Part shown: one piece after another, positions 1 through 8,916 of the stretch | Position numbering within the stretch: the stretch's first letter is position 1 | Layout of the letters: every line of letters begins with the position of its first letter | NCBI GenBank assembly: GCA_963750495.1 | Contig: CAVVQV010000004.1 | Span: 434,001-498,000 of the forward strand | DNA length: 64,000 nucleotides | From: JANLYC01 sp963750495 | GTDB taxonomy: Bacteria; Actinomycetota; Actinomycetes; Propionibacteriales; Nocardioidaceae | Direction: 5' to 3' | Program-made: the position numbers and the translations under genes | Notes under the pieces: generated by a model | What the model saw: the letters and a program-made list of their open reading frames with translations, nothing else | The model's database searches: none | Told to the model about the DNA's origin: nothing

Positions 1-45
1 CCGCACCGATCCCCGCCCAGGACGTAGCGGGCCGCCGTCCGCGAC

Positions 46-1218
46 TTATCCCTTCACGCCGGTCCAGGTCTTGTCCCGGGCGCTGTCCTCGATGGCTTGC
101 AGCACCCGCTGGACCTGCAGGCCGTCCCGGAACGATGGCAGCGGGTTCACTCCGTTAGCGATCGCGTCGACGAGATCGGCCGCCTGGTGGGTGAACGCGT
201 GCTCGTACCCCAGCAGATGTCCGGGCGGCCACCACGCACTCAAGTAGGGGTGCTCGGGCTCGGTGACCAGGATGGTGCGGAACCCGGCGGTCGGCGCGTC
301 GTCGGTGTCGTCGTACAGCTGCAGCTCGTTCATCTGCTGGAAGTCGAAGGCGATCGTGCCACGACTTCCGTTGATCTCGATCCGGATGACGTTCCGGCGC
401 CCCGTGGCGAAGCGGGTCGCCTCGAACGACCCGACCGCCCCGCCCCCGAACCGCGCCAGCCACAACGCCGCGTCGTCGACGGTCACCGGCCCGCGCTCGC
501 CGGCCGCCGATCCCGCCGGGCCGCTCGAATCCACAGGCAGGGGTCGCTCCGGCACGAAAGTCTCGAGCATGGCGGTGACACTGGTGATCTGTTGACCGGT
601 GATGTACTGGGTCAGGTCGACGATGTGCGCGCCGATGTCCCCCAGCGCGCCGGAGCCCGCCTGCTCGCGCCGCAACCGCCAGACCAGCGGGAACTCCGGA
701 TCGACGATCCAGTCCTGCAGGTACTGCGCCCGGACGTGCCGGATCTCACCGACCCGCCCGTCGCTGACGAGCTGCCGTGCCAGCGCGATGGCCGGGACTC
801 GCCGGTAGCTGAACCCCACCATCGACCGGATGCCCCGCGCCGCGGCCTGGTCGGCGGCGTCCGCCATCCGCTCCGCCTCGTCGACCGAGTTGGCCAGCGG
901 CTTCTCACACAGCACGTGCTTGCCCGCGGCCAACGCCGCAACCGCGATCTCGGCATGGCTGTCTCCGGGTGTGCAGATGTCGACCAGGTCGATGTCGTCG
1001 CGGGTGATCAGCGCCGTCCACTCCTGCTCGATCGAGGACCAACCCAGCCGGGCGGCGGCAGCGGCCACCTTGTCGGCGTCCCGGCCGCACAGGGCCCGCA
1101 TCTCCGGTTGCAGCGGGAGCTCGAACACGCTGCGTGCCGTCCGCCACGCGAGGGAGTGGGCCGCGCCCATGAAGGCGTACCCCACCAGGCCAACGCCCAG
1201 GGATGGGCCGGGGTTCAC
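46..1218 (-). CDS. Gfo/Idh/MocA family NAD(P)-dependent oxidoreductase
   Basis: A 390-residue protein with an N-terminal Rossmann fold (GLVGYAFMG near residue 10) and the family's EKPLANS motif near residue 105, where the Lys of EKP is the usual catalytic residue. The C-terminal half fits the family's alpha/beta substrate domain. These enzymes oxidise or reduce sugars, inositols and related polyols in the cytoplasm. It ends 24 bp after the xylulokinase gene on the same strand, so the two are probably co-transcribed and act in sugar or polyol catabolism; the substrate cannot be read from sequence. The operon may continue beyond the left edge of the window. Confidence 0.9.
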   Translation of the reverse strand: MNPGPSLGVGLVGYAFMGAAHSLAWRTARSVFELPLQPEMRALCGRDADKVAAAAARLGWSSIEQEWTALITRDDIDLVDICTPGDSHAEIAVAALAAGKHVLCEKPLANSVDEAERMADAADQAAARGIRSMVGFSYRRVPAIALARQLVSDGRVGEIRHVRAQYLQDWIVDPEFPLVWRLRREQAGSGALGDIGAHIVDLTQYITGQQITSVTAMLETFVPERPLPVDSSGPAGSAAGERGPVTVDDAALWLARFGGGAVGSFEATRFATGRRNVIRIEINGSRGTIAFDFQQMNELQLYDDTDDAPTAGFRTILVTEPEHPYLSAWWPPGHLLGYEHAFTHQAADLVDAIANGVNPLPSFRDGLQVQRVLQAIEDSARDKTWTGVKG

Positions 1219-1242
1219 GGTGTGCTCCTCACTGTCGGGTCG

Positions 1243-2631
1243 TCATGATCGCGGGTGGACGGTATGACGCGCGGCGGAGTAGCGAGCCCGCACCTCGTCG
1301 GCGTCGCCGTCGTGGTCCAGCTCCTGCTCGAGTCCGAGACCCCACGGCGGCGGCGCATCGCCTCCCACAAGCGACCAGGCCGCCTGCCGGGCGGCGCCTC
1401 GAGCGACATACTCACCGGGCCTGGGTACGGCGACAGGGCAGCCGAAGATGGACGGTGCGAACGCCCGAACCGCCTGCGAGGCTGCACCACCGCCGATGAG
1501 CAGCACCCGGCGCGCGTCGATGCCTTGCGCCACCAGTGCGTCGAGGCCGTCGGCGAGCCCGCAGAGCATCCCCTCCACCGCCGCCCGTGCCAGGTTGGCC
1601 GGCGTGAGCGACGACCGCGTCAGTCCGAGCAGGCTTCCGGTGGCATCCGGTAGGGCCGGCGTCCGCTCGCCGTCGAGGTACGGCAGCAGGGTGAGGCCGT
1701 CTGCACCTGGAGGCGCGGACAGAGCGAGCTCGTCGAAGGCCGCGTGGTCGACGCCGAGCAGCTGAGCCGTCGACGTCAGCACTCGGGCAGCGTTGAGCGT
1801 GCAGACCAGCGGCAGGTATGCGCCGGTGGCGTCGGCGAAACCGGCCACGAACCCCGACGCGTCGGTCGTCGGCTGACCGGAGGTGACGAAGACCGTGCCG
1901 CTCGTCCCCAGCGAGACCACGACGTCGCCGGGCTCGAGCATGAGCCCCAAGGCGGCCGCCATGTTGTCGCCGGTGCCCGCGGCGAGGAGCGCCCCTACGG
2001 AGGTCTTGCCGACCTGGGCGGTGGGTCCCATGACGTCCGGCAGGACGAGCGACCGACCGAGGGCGCGCTCGACGATGTCGTGTCGATACTCCCCCGTCTG
2101 AGGCGACCAGTAGCCGGTTCCCGAGGCGTCACCTCGGTCAGTCGTGACCGTCGTACTCGAGCCACCCAACCGAGCGGTCAACCAGTCGTGCGGCAGTACG
2201 CAGGCGTGCGCGGCGGCGGCGATCTCGGGCTCGTGGTCACGAACCCAGCGCAGCTTCGTCACCGTGAAGCTGGCGACCGGCACCGAGCCGACGGCGCCCG
2301 CCCAGAACTCCGGCCCATCAGTTTCGGCGACGAGGTCTGTCGCCGCCTGCGCAGACCGGTTGTCGTTCCACAGCAGCGCCGGGCGTATGACGTCCCCACG
2401 CTTGTCGAGCAGCACCATCCCGTGCTGCTGACCCGCCACCGAGATCGCGGCGACGTCGTCGAGCAGTCCGTCACCGGCTCGCTGGAGGGCGTCCCGCCAG
2501 GCCTCGGGATCGACCTCGGTTCCGTCCGGATGGGGGTGCCGCCCCTCGGCGAGGACGTCGCCGGAGTCCGCATCGCACACGAGCACCTTCGTCGACTGGG
2601 TCGACGAGTCGATCCCCGCAACCTTCGTCAC
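1243..2631 (-). CDS. xylB: Xylulokinase (FGGY family carbohydrate kinase)
   Basis: Predicted to phosphorylate D-xylulose with ATP to xylulose 5-phosphate. The 462-residue product starts VTKVAGIDSSTQSTKVLV, the FGGY phosphate-binding start, and carries the xylulokinase-type GQQHGMV motif near residue 76 and a C-terminal LIGGGAASQAVR segment. The length is normal for XylB. The GTG at 2631 is chosen because the 70 codons upstream in the same frame are Arg/Pro-rich and unlike any FGGY protein. The oxidoreductase gene follows 24 bp downstream. D-xylulose is the best guess for substrate; another pentulose or polyol is possible. Confidence 0.85.
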   Translation of the reverse strand: MTKVAGIDSSTQSTKVLVCDADSGDVLAEGRHPHPDGTEVDPEAWRDALQRAGDGLLDDVAAISVAGQQHGMVLLDKRGDVIRPALLWNDNRSAQAATDLVAETDGPEFWAGAVGSVPVASFTVTKLRWVRDHEPEIAAAAHACVLPHDWLTARLGGSSTTVTTDRGDASGTGYWSPQTGEYRHDIVERALGRSLVLPDVMGPTAQVGKTSVGALLAAGTGDNMAAALGLMLEPGDVVVSLGTSGTVFVTSGQPTTDASGFVAGFADATGAYLPLVCTLNAARVLTSTAQLLGVDHAAFDELALSAPPGADGLTLLPYLDGERTPALPDATGSLLGLTRSSLTPANLARAAVEGMLCGLADGLDALVAQGIDARRVLLIGGGAASQAVRAFAPSIFGCPVAVPRPGEYVARGAARQAAWSLVGGDAPPPWGLGLEQELDHDGDADEVRARYSAARHTVHPRS

Positions 2632-2842
2632 GACCGCGCACCGTTCATGCAGCGGAGCGTAGTCGCCCGGCCCCACCGATCGCCGGGAACTGACCAGGCA
2701 CCGGACGCTGCGCCGGATCGAGCACGGCCGGCGGCCGGACCGTCCGCCCGACCTCATTGCGTAACGCATGGCCGGATGGAGTCGGCATACCGCCGTCTGG
2801 ATCGGGAGGGCAGGTGCGCGAGGCAAACACAGGGTGCCCAAC

Positions 2843-2894
2843 CCGCGTTTGCCTAGTTCACAAGCCAGCTGGCTTGTGAACTAGGCAAACGCGG
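2843..2894. repeat. Perfect 52-bp intergenic palindrome
   Basis: Two 26-base arms are exact reverse complements with no spacer and meet at a CCAG/CTGG centre. The core is TTTGCCTAGTTCACAAG. It lies 23 bp beyond the gcvT stop and upstream of xylB. A degenerate relative lies at 19154-19241. It could act as a transcription terminator without a T-tract, or belong to a family of palindromic intergenic repeats. Confidence 0.85.
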
Positions 2895-2916
2895 ACGGCC
2901 AGGCAGGGCACGAAGC

Positions 2917-4155
2917 TCAGGTGGAGGGGGTGACGAAGGGGGGCTTGGTGACGACGAAGCGTTCGTCACGACCGCGGACGTCGACACTGACCTCCTCGCC
3001 GTCACTCACCGAGGCGTCGAGCAACGCCAGCGCGACCCCCGCCTTGCGGGTCGGCGAGAACGTCCCCGACGTGATCTCACCGACCGGCTCGCCGACGTCT
3101 CCGCCGGTTGTGCCAACCGCACGGTCACCGCCGTCCGCTGACCCGCCAGCGCCAACCTCAGCGGCCTGGTCCGCACCGTCCGAACCCGTCGGGTGACCTT
3201 CGGACAAGACCTGCCGCACCGTCATGTGGGGGCGCGGGATGCCACGCCCGCTCGCCACGAGACCCCGTAGCAAGCGGGTCGGTCCCGCAGCGCGTTCTGC
3301 GCGCAGCGCCGTCTGCCCCCAGAACGACTCCTTCTTCCACCCGACGGCCCAGCCGAGCCGTGCCTGGACCGGCGTGATCGTCGGCGAGATGTCCTGCCCG
3401 TGCAGCGGGTAACCCATCTCGGTCCGCAGCGTGTCACGCGCGCCGAGCCCGGCCGGCACGATGCCCATTCCCTCACCCGCCGCGAACATGGCGTCCCAGA
3501 TCGACACGGCCGCTGCGTTCGGGATCACCAACTCGTAGCCACGTTCGCCCGTGTAGCCGGTCCGGCACACGATGACCGGCGTCCCTTCGTGGTCGACCTC
3601 GACGAACGACATGTACTCGTGGCCGGTCGGGAAGCCGATCGCCTCCACGACCTGGTCGGCGGCCCGTCCCTGCACGGCGAGGATCGCGTAGTCACGGTGC
3701 AGGTTGTCAACGACCACGCCGTCGGGGGCCGTGGCGGCCAACCGCCGTACGACCTCCGTCGTGTTCGCGGCATTCGGGATGAGGAAGACCTCGTCGTCAC
3801 TGCGCAGGTACGCGATCAGGTCGTCGACGACGCCGCCGTCGTCGTCGTCGCAGCACAGGGTGTACTGCGCTCGACCCGGTCCGATCCGGCCCAGGTCGTT
3901 GGTCAGGCACGCGTTGACGTACGCCGCGGCGCCCGGCCCGCGCACCACCGCCTTGCCCAGATGGCTCACGTCGAAGACACCGACGCTCGACCGGACCGCG
4001 TTGTGCTCCTTGACCGCTCCGGTGTACTCCAACGGCATCAGCCAGCCGGCGAAGTCGGAGAACTTCGCACCTAGCGCAGTGTGACGTGCGTGCAACGGTG
4101 AGGTGAGGGGTTCGTCGTTGTGGGCGTCGGCGTGGGAGTCGGTCTGCTCGGCCAT
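2917..4155 (-). CDS. gcvT: Glycine cleavage system T protein (aminomethyltransferase)
   Basis: Transfers the methylene group from aminomethyl-lipoyl H protein to tetrahydrofolate, releasing ammonia. The 412-residue product has the family start TALGAKFSDFAGWLMPLEY, the folate-domain segment VFDVSHLGK and a C-terminal KPPFV end. The ATG at 4155 is chosen because upstream codons are not GcvT-like. Between about residues 310 and 350 there is a Gly/Asp/Ala-rich insertion just before the conserved GEITSGTFSP segment, which makes the protein longer than usual. It is divergent from pepA with a gap of 74 bp. The glycine cleavage partners P and H are not in the window. Confidence 0.95.
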   Translation of the reverse strand: MAEQTDSHADAHNDEPLTSPLHARHTALGAKFSDFAGWLMPLEYTGAVKEHNAVRSSVGVFDVSHLGKAVVRGPGAAAYVNACLTNDLGRIGPGRAQYTLCCDDDDGGVVDDLIAYLRSDDEVFLIPNAANTTEVVRRLAATAPDGVVVDNLHRDYAILAVQGRAADQVVEAIGFPTGHEYMSFVEVDHEGTPVIVCRTGYTGERGYELVIPNAAAVSIWDAMFAAGEGMGIVPAGLGARDTLRTEMGYPLHGQDISPTITPVQARLGWAVGWKKESFWGQTALRAERAAGPTRLLRGLVASGRGIPRPHMTVRQVLSEGHPTGSDGADQAAEVGAGGSADGGDRAVGTTGGDVGEPVGEITSGTFSPTRKAGVALALLDASVSDGEEVSVDVRGRDERFVVTKPPFVTPST

Positions 4156-4229
4156 AGCTTGCGAACCTATCGCAGGCGGTAGAGTCGCGGGCGACCACCG
4201 ACCTGGCAGGACGAGGGGAACCCGTACAC

Positions 4230-5747
4230 GTGATCGTCGACAAGGCACGAAGCAACGCCAGCCTCCGCAGCGGCCGCCCCCGGTCGATCAAGGCAGACGT
4301 GGTGGTCATCGGGGTGCACGGGACACCCGACTCTCCGGACACTCTCACTCTCGCCTCGGGTGCCGACGACGTCGCGGCAGCGTTCGGCAAGGGCTTCATC
4401 GACACGCTGGGCCACCTCGGTGTCTCGCCCCGGGTCGGTGAGACCTGCAAGTTTCCGTCGGCCGGCAACCTCAAGGCACCGTTGCTCGTCACCGTCGGCC
4501 TCGGACCTGTCCCCGACGGCGATCCCGACCTCGAAATGCTTCGTCAGGGCGCCGGCGCGGCGGCCCGGGCGATGGCGGGTAAGCAGAGCGTCGTGCTCGC
4601 CCTACCGGCCTCGACCGACGAGCAGGTGCGGGCTGTCGCCGAAGGCGCGCTGCTCGGCAACTACTGCTTCGACCGTTACCTCACGAAGAAGCACCAGCCC
4701 GTTGGCGAGTTCGTCATCGTGACCGAGAACGCCCGATCGCGGACCGCCCGCGCTGCCCTCTCGGATGCCTCGGCAGTGGCAGCCGCGGTCAACTTCGCCC
4801 GTGAGCTCGTCAACCTGCCCCCCAACGACCTCTACCCCGAGTCGTTCGCCGACGTGGTCAAGCAGGAGAGCAAGGGCACGAAGGTCACGGTCAACATCAC
4901 CGACGAGAAGGCGCTCGCGGCCAAGGGCTACGGCGGCATCATGGGGGTGGGCATGGGCTCCGTCCGGGGGCCACGTCTGGTCAAGCTGTCCTACAAGCCG
5001 GCCAAACCGGTCGCGCACATCGCGCTGGTCGGCAAGGGCATCACCTTCGACTCCGGTGGGTTGTCGATCAAGCCCAGCAACGCGATGGCCACGATGAAGT
5101 GCGACATGTCCGGAGCAGCGGCAGTCGTTGCGGCGACGTTCGCGATCGCCGAGCTGGGCCTCCCCGTTCGGGTGACGACGTACGCCTGCCTGGCCGAGAA
5201 CATGCCGTCAGGTCACGCGATCCGACCGGGCGACGTCTTGACGATGTACGGCGGCAAGACGGTCGAGGTGCTCAACACCGACGCCGAGGGTCGTCTCGTG
5301 CTGGCCGACGGCATCACCACCGCCAACCGCGACAAGCCCGACCTCCTCATCGACGTCGCCACCTTGACCGGCGCATGCATCATCGCGCTCGGGCAGCAGG
5401 TCGCCGGTGTGTTCAGCAACGACGACGACCTGCGCGAGGAGCTTCCCCGGATCGCGGCTCGCGCCGGTGAGCAGATGTGGCCGTTGCCCATCCCCGAGGA
5501 GATGAAGGACAAGGTCCGGACGACCAAGATCGCCGACCTCAGCCAGCACAACCCCGAGCAGTGGGGTGGCGCGCTGTATGCCGCGGCGTTCCTGCGGGAG
5601 TTCGTCGCCGACGGGATGACGTGGGCGCACATCGACATCGCCGGGCCGGCCTTCACCGAGGCGGCGCCAACGGGCTACACGCCGAAGGGCGGCACCGGGT
5701 CCGCCGTACGCACCCTGGTGCAGCTGGCCGCCGAACGCACTGGCTGA
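4230..5747 (+). CDS. pepA: Leucyl aminopeptidase (M17 family)
   Basis: A cytosolic two-metal aminopeptidase that removes N-terminal residues from peptides. The 505-residue protein has the M17 metal-binding segments GITFDSGGLSIKP near residue 270 and NTDAEGRLVLADG near residue 350, including the catalytic Lys and Arg. The poorly conserved N-terminal domain is also present. The GTG at 4230 follows a purine-rich GAGGGGAA sequence. In many actinobacteria this gene lies between gcvT and the E2 acyltransferase gene, as here. Confidence 0.95.
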   Translation: MIVDKARSNASLRSGRPRSIKADVVVIGVHGTPDSPDTLTLASGADDVAAAFGKGFIDTLGHLGVSPRVGETCKFPSAGNLKAPLLVTVGLGPVPDGDPDLEMLRQGAGAAARAMAGKQSVVLALPASTDEQVRAVAEGALLGNYCFDRYLTKKHQPVGEFVIVTENARSRTARAALSDASAVAAAVNFARELVNLPPNDLYPESFADVVKQESKGTKVTVNITDEKALAAKGYGGIMGVGMGSVRGPRLVKLSYKPAKPVAHIALVGKGITFDSGGLSIKPSNAMATMKCDMSGAAAVVAATFAIAELGLPVRVTTYACLAENMPSGHAIRPGDVLTMYGGKTVEVLNTDAEGRLVLADGITTANRDKPDLLIDVATLTGACIIALGQQVAGVFSNDDDLREELPRIAARAGEQMWPLPIPEEMKDKVRTTKIADLSQHNPEQWGGALYAAAFLREFVADGMTWAHIDIAGPAFTEAAPTGYTPKGGTGSAVRTLVQLAAERTG

Positions 5748-5793
5748 GCTCCGATTCGCGGCTGCCGCGGGACCGGCCGGAGACCGCCGCAGG

Positions 5794-6636
5794 TCAGGTC
5801 AGCTGCCCGGCCAAGTGATCGAGCGCGGCCCCGACGCACCCTGGCGCGTCCATCCAGACGAAGTGCCCGGCATCCGGTACGACCTGCACCTCAGCGGCGA
5901 CTCCGATGACGTCCGCTGTGTCAGTAGAGGCGGAGACGGGCATGGGGCTCTTCTCCCCGTGCATGAAAACCGTGGGCACCCCGAGTCCTCGCAGTCGTGG
6001 CTGCAACGTCGACAGCTCTGCCATCGCTGAGGACAGCGTCTGAGCGACCATCGTTGGGCTCACGCGCAACACCGGAAACGGCGCCGCCCGGTCCGGGCTC
6101 GGGAAGTACGCCGCCCAGAAGATGCGGAGTGACTCGACTGCCTCGTCGTCGGTGGCCTCGCCCGTCATCATTCTCTCGTCGAGAGCCGCACCACGGGCGA
6201 CCTCTTCGGGTGCCGTTCGTGTGATCAGCTCTGCCTCGAACTCGGCGTACCCGCCATCCCCGACACCGCCGAGCGAATCGATGACGAGCGCTCCCACGAC
6301 CCGGTCGGCGTGCGTGGCGAGCAGGTGAAGCAGCAGGTTGCCGCCCCAGGAATGGCCCACGACCATCGGGCGTTGCCAACCCAGTTCGTCCAGGACGGCC
6401 ACCACGTCGGCCAGATGTGTCGCCACGTCATACGGCCCGGCGAGCGTCGAGGGTTCGAGTCCGCGTTGTTGATAGGTGGCGACTCGGAAGCGGTCGCGAA
6501 ACTCCTCAGCGACGGGCTCCATGTAGTTCGACACCGGCCCCCCGTGGAGCAGCAGAACCTCGGGCCCTGTCCCCCCGACGTGACCGACGACCTCGCCACC
6601 CACGACAGCTGCGGTGAATCCGGCGACATCATCCAT
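5794..6636 (-). CDS. Alpha/beta hydrolase
   Basis: A 280-residue alpha/beta hydrolase with the oxyanion-hole segment LLLHGGPVSNY near residue 30, the nucleophile elbow GHSWGG near residue 95 and a C-terminal DAGHF segment that supplies the catalytic His. The HGGP motif and overall shape resemble proline iminopeptidases, but esterases and lactonases share this fold, so the substrate is open. The start at 6636 (MDDVAGFTAAV) is preferred; an ATG 39 bp upstream also exists. It converges on pepA and interrupts the conserved core gene order, so it is probably an accessory insertion. Confidence 0.85.
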   Translation of the reverse strand: MDDVAGFTAAVVGGEVVGHVGGTGPEVLLLHGGPVSNYMEPVAEEFRDRFRVATYQQRGLEPSTLAGPYDVATHLADVVAVLDELGWQRPMVVGHSWGGNLLLHLLATHADRVVGALVIDSLGGVGDGGYAEFEAELITRTAPEEVARGAALDERMMTGEATDDEAVESLRIFWAAYFPSPDRAAPFPVLRVSPTMVAQTLSSAMAELSTLQPRLRGLGVPTVFMHGEKSPMPVSASTDTADVIGVAAEVQVVPDAGHFVWMDAPGCVGAALDHLAGQLT

Positions 6637-6740
6637 GGTCGAACGGTAGGGCGTGGCGACAGCTCCCGCCCGCAAACGAGGGAAGCGGTCAGCTCAGGAG
6701 TCGACGAGCGCGGATCGGCACCACACGCTGCGACTGGGCA

Positions 6741-6804
6741 GCCACAACTCACGGTTGAAGCGGCCACAACTCACGGTTGAAGGAGCCACAACTCACGGTT
6801 CAAC
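6741..6804. repeat. Three tandem 20-bp direct repeats with 2-bp spacers
   Basis: The unit GCCACAACTCACGGTTGAAG occurs at 6741-6760 and 6763-6782, and a third copy at 6785-6804 ends TTCAAC instead of TTGAAG. The 22-bp period is close to two helical turns. The array lies between the hydrolase start and the end of the next minus-strand gene, so it could be an operator array for the hydrolase or a structural repeat. Confidence 0.75.
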
Positions 6805-6811
6805 GAGGGGC

Positions 6812-7150
6812 TCAGGGGGTGGTGTCGGTCGAGCCGGCTTGGCTGCCCTTCTGACGGCGGTTGTACGCACGCATCCGGTCGGGGTAGCCGACCACGGCCG
6901 CGTCATAGCTGGGGATGCCGTGCTTGTTGGCGAAATGGTGCGCCCACTCGACCGAGGGCACGCGGCGGCGCGTCCATTCTCCGTCGATGGCCACCAGCAG
7001 CATGGTCACGTCGGTGACCGCGGTCCGGGGTTCGATGAAGCCCTCGATACCCGAGCGGGTCGACACCCACTCCTTGAGGTATGCGGAGTCGGCAGACTCA
7101 GCAGCGCGCAACGTCCCGGGCTTGTTGCGCCGGCGTCGCAGAATCCCCAT
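6812..7150 (-). CDS. Conserved hypothetical protein
   Basis: A 112-residue soluble protein starting MGILRRRRNKPG. No domain is recognised. The central part (TDVTMLLVAIDGEWTRRRV, then VEWAHHFANKHGIPSYDAAV) reads like a compact alpha/beta fold, and both ends are basic. The ATG at 7150 is chosen because the upstream part of the open frame is out of character. Codon use is like its neighbours. It is divergent from lpdA across 223 bp that should hold both promoters. Function unknown. Confidence 0.65.
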   Translation of the reverse strand: MGILRRRRNKPGTLRAAESADSAYLKEWVSTRSGIEGFIEPRTAVTDVTMLLVAIDGEWTRRRVPSVEWAHHFANKHGIPSYDAAVVGYPDRMRAYNRRQKGSQAGSTDTTP

Positions 7151-7373
7151 GTGGGCGTCCTCTCGAGCAGTCTTCCCGATGCACGTCCAGTATCGCCTAC
7201 GCGTCCAAGCGGTCCCGGCATTTCGTGGTGAACACGACCCGAACGGTCGCATCCAGGCTGGCTGGCGACCGGTTGCGGCGTGGTGCAAGGATGGGCCGCA
7301 ACCCACGTCGACCGCCGCGACCCGGCTGGTACGACGCACTCATCCGACTCGACCCAGGCTTCGGAGGCAGACC

Positions 7374-8759
7374 GTGGCGGACGCCGGCAACCGATTCGAC
7401 ATCCTCATCCTCGGCGGAGGGAGCGGCGGCTACGCCTGCGCGCTCCGCGCCTCCGAGCTCGGTCTCAGCGTCGGTCTGGTGGAGGAGGACAAGCTCGGCG
7501 GCACGTGTCTGCACCGTGGCTGCATCCCGACCAAGGCGCTGCTCCATGCCGGCGAGGTCGCCGACTCGGTGCGCCACGCCGACACGTTCGGGATCTCCGC
7601 CACCCTCGACGGGGTCGACCTGTCCGGTGTGAACGCCTACAAGGACGGTGTCGTCAGTCGCCTCTACAAGGGGCTGCAGGGACTCGTCAAGAGCCGAGAC
7701 ATCACCCTGATCGAAGGACACGGCACCCTCGTCGCACCACACACGGTCGACGTCAACGGCACGCGCTACGAGGGCACGCAGGTGGTGCTGGCGTCGGGCT
7801 CCTACACCAAGAGCCTTCCGGGGCTCGACCTCGACGGCGAGCGGGTCCTCGGCAGCTGGGACGCGCTGCAGCTCGACACCGTGCCGGCCCACGCGATCGT
7901 CCTCGGTGGCGGCGTCATCGGGGTCGAGTTCGCCAGCGCCTGGCGCTCGCTGGGCGCTGAGGTGACGATCATCGAGGCCCTCCCCCGCCTGGTGGCCAGC
8001 GAGGACGCGGCGTGCTCCAAGGTGATCGAGCGCGCGTTCCGCAAGCGCGGTATCGCCTTCAAGACCTCCACTCCGTTCGCCTCGGTCGACAAGACCGACG
8101 GCGGCGTACGCGTCACCGTCGAGTCCGGCGACACCTATGACGCCGACCTGCTCCTGGTCGCCGTCGGCCGCGGACCCAACACCGCCGACCTCGGTTACGA
8201 GACGCAGGGCATCGCGATGGACCGCGGCTTCGTCCTCACCGACGAGCGGCTGCGCACCAACGTCGACGGGGTGTACGCCGTCGGTGACATCGTCCCCGGC
8301 ATGCAGCTGGCTCACCGTGGCTTCCAGCACGGGATCTTCGTGGCGGAGGAGATCGCGGGTCTGAACCCGGCTCCGATCGACGAGGCGGGGATCCCGCGCG
8401 TCACGTACTCCGACCCCGAGGTCGCTTCGGTCGGTCTCACCGAGGACGCCGCGAAGGAGCGGTACGGCGTCGACCAGGTCGAGTCGTTGACCTACGACCT
8501 CGGTGGCAACGGCAAGAGCCAGATCCTCAAGACGCAGGGGTTCGTCAAGCTCGTCCGCGAGAAGGACGGCCCGGTGGTCGGCATCCACCTGGTCGGCGCC
8601 CGCGTCGGAGAGCTCATCGGTGAGGCTCAGCTGATCTACAACTGGGAGGCATTCCCCGCCGATGTGGCCGCCCTCGTCCACATGCACCCCACCCAGAACG
8701 AAGCGCTCGGTGAGGCGCATCTGGCGCTCGCCGGCAAGCCGCTGCACGCGCACGCCTGA
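7374..8759 (+). CDS. lpdA: Dihydrolipoyl dehydrogenase (E3)
   Basis: Reoxidises dihydrolipoyl groups of the 2-oxoacid dehydrogenase and glycine cleavage complexes, reducing NAD. The 461-residue flavoprotein has the FAD-binding GGGSGGYACALRA near residue 14, the redox disulfide GGTCLHRGCIPTK near residue 42, a second GGGVIGVEFA nucleotide-binding motif near residue 180 and the C-terminal HMHPTQNEALGE catalytic His-Glu segment. The GTG at 7374 puts the first glycine motif at the normal distance from the N terminus; the longer open frame upstream is spurious. The E2 gene follows 157 bp downstream. Confidence 0.96.
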   Translation: MADAGNRFDILILGGGSGGYACALRASELGLSVGLVEEDKLGGTCLHRGCIPTKALLHAGEVADSVRHADTFGISATLDGVDLSGVNAYKDGVVSRLYKGLQGLVKSRDITLIEGHGTLVAPHTVDVNGTRYEGTQVVLASGSYTKSLPGLDLDGERVLGSWDALQLDTVPAHAIVLGGGVIGVEFASAWRSLGAEVTIIEALPRLVASEDAACSKVIERAFRKRGIAFKTSTPFASVDKTDGGVRVTVESGDTYDADLLLVAVGRGPNTADLGYETQGIAMDRGFVLTDERLRTNVDGVYAVGDIVPGMQLAHRGFQHGIFVAEEIAGLNPAPIDEAGIPRVTYSDPEVASVGLTEDAAKERYGVDQVESLTYDLGGNGKSQILKTQGFVKLVREKDGPVVGIHLVGARVGELIGEAQLIYNWEAFPADVAALVHMHPTQNEALGEAHLALAGKPLHAHA

Positions 8760-8916
8760 CCGGGGACGGGCAGCGCGCCGAGCGGACGTGATGACTAGGG
8801 TGTCTGAAGGGCCGGCACGCTTCGCTCCAGAGCAGGTCGGCCCCAGGAGCACACCGTAGGCTGACGCCTGCGATGCACGACCGACATCGGATACGACGAA
8901 GAGGACCTCGACCGAC

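Noticed and set aside
4156..4229. Glycine riboswitch upstream of gcvT
   Set aside because: Only 74 bp separate gcvT and pepA, too short for the aptamer, and no such structure is apparent.
6915..7373. Long N-terminal extension of dihydrolipoyl dehydrogenase
   Set aside because: The FAD motif must lie near the N terminus in this family; the extension overlaps the minus-strand hypothetical gene.
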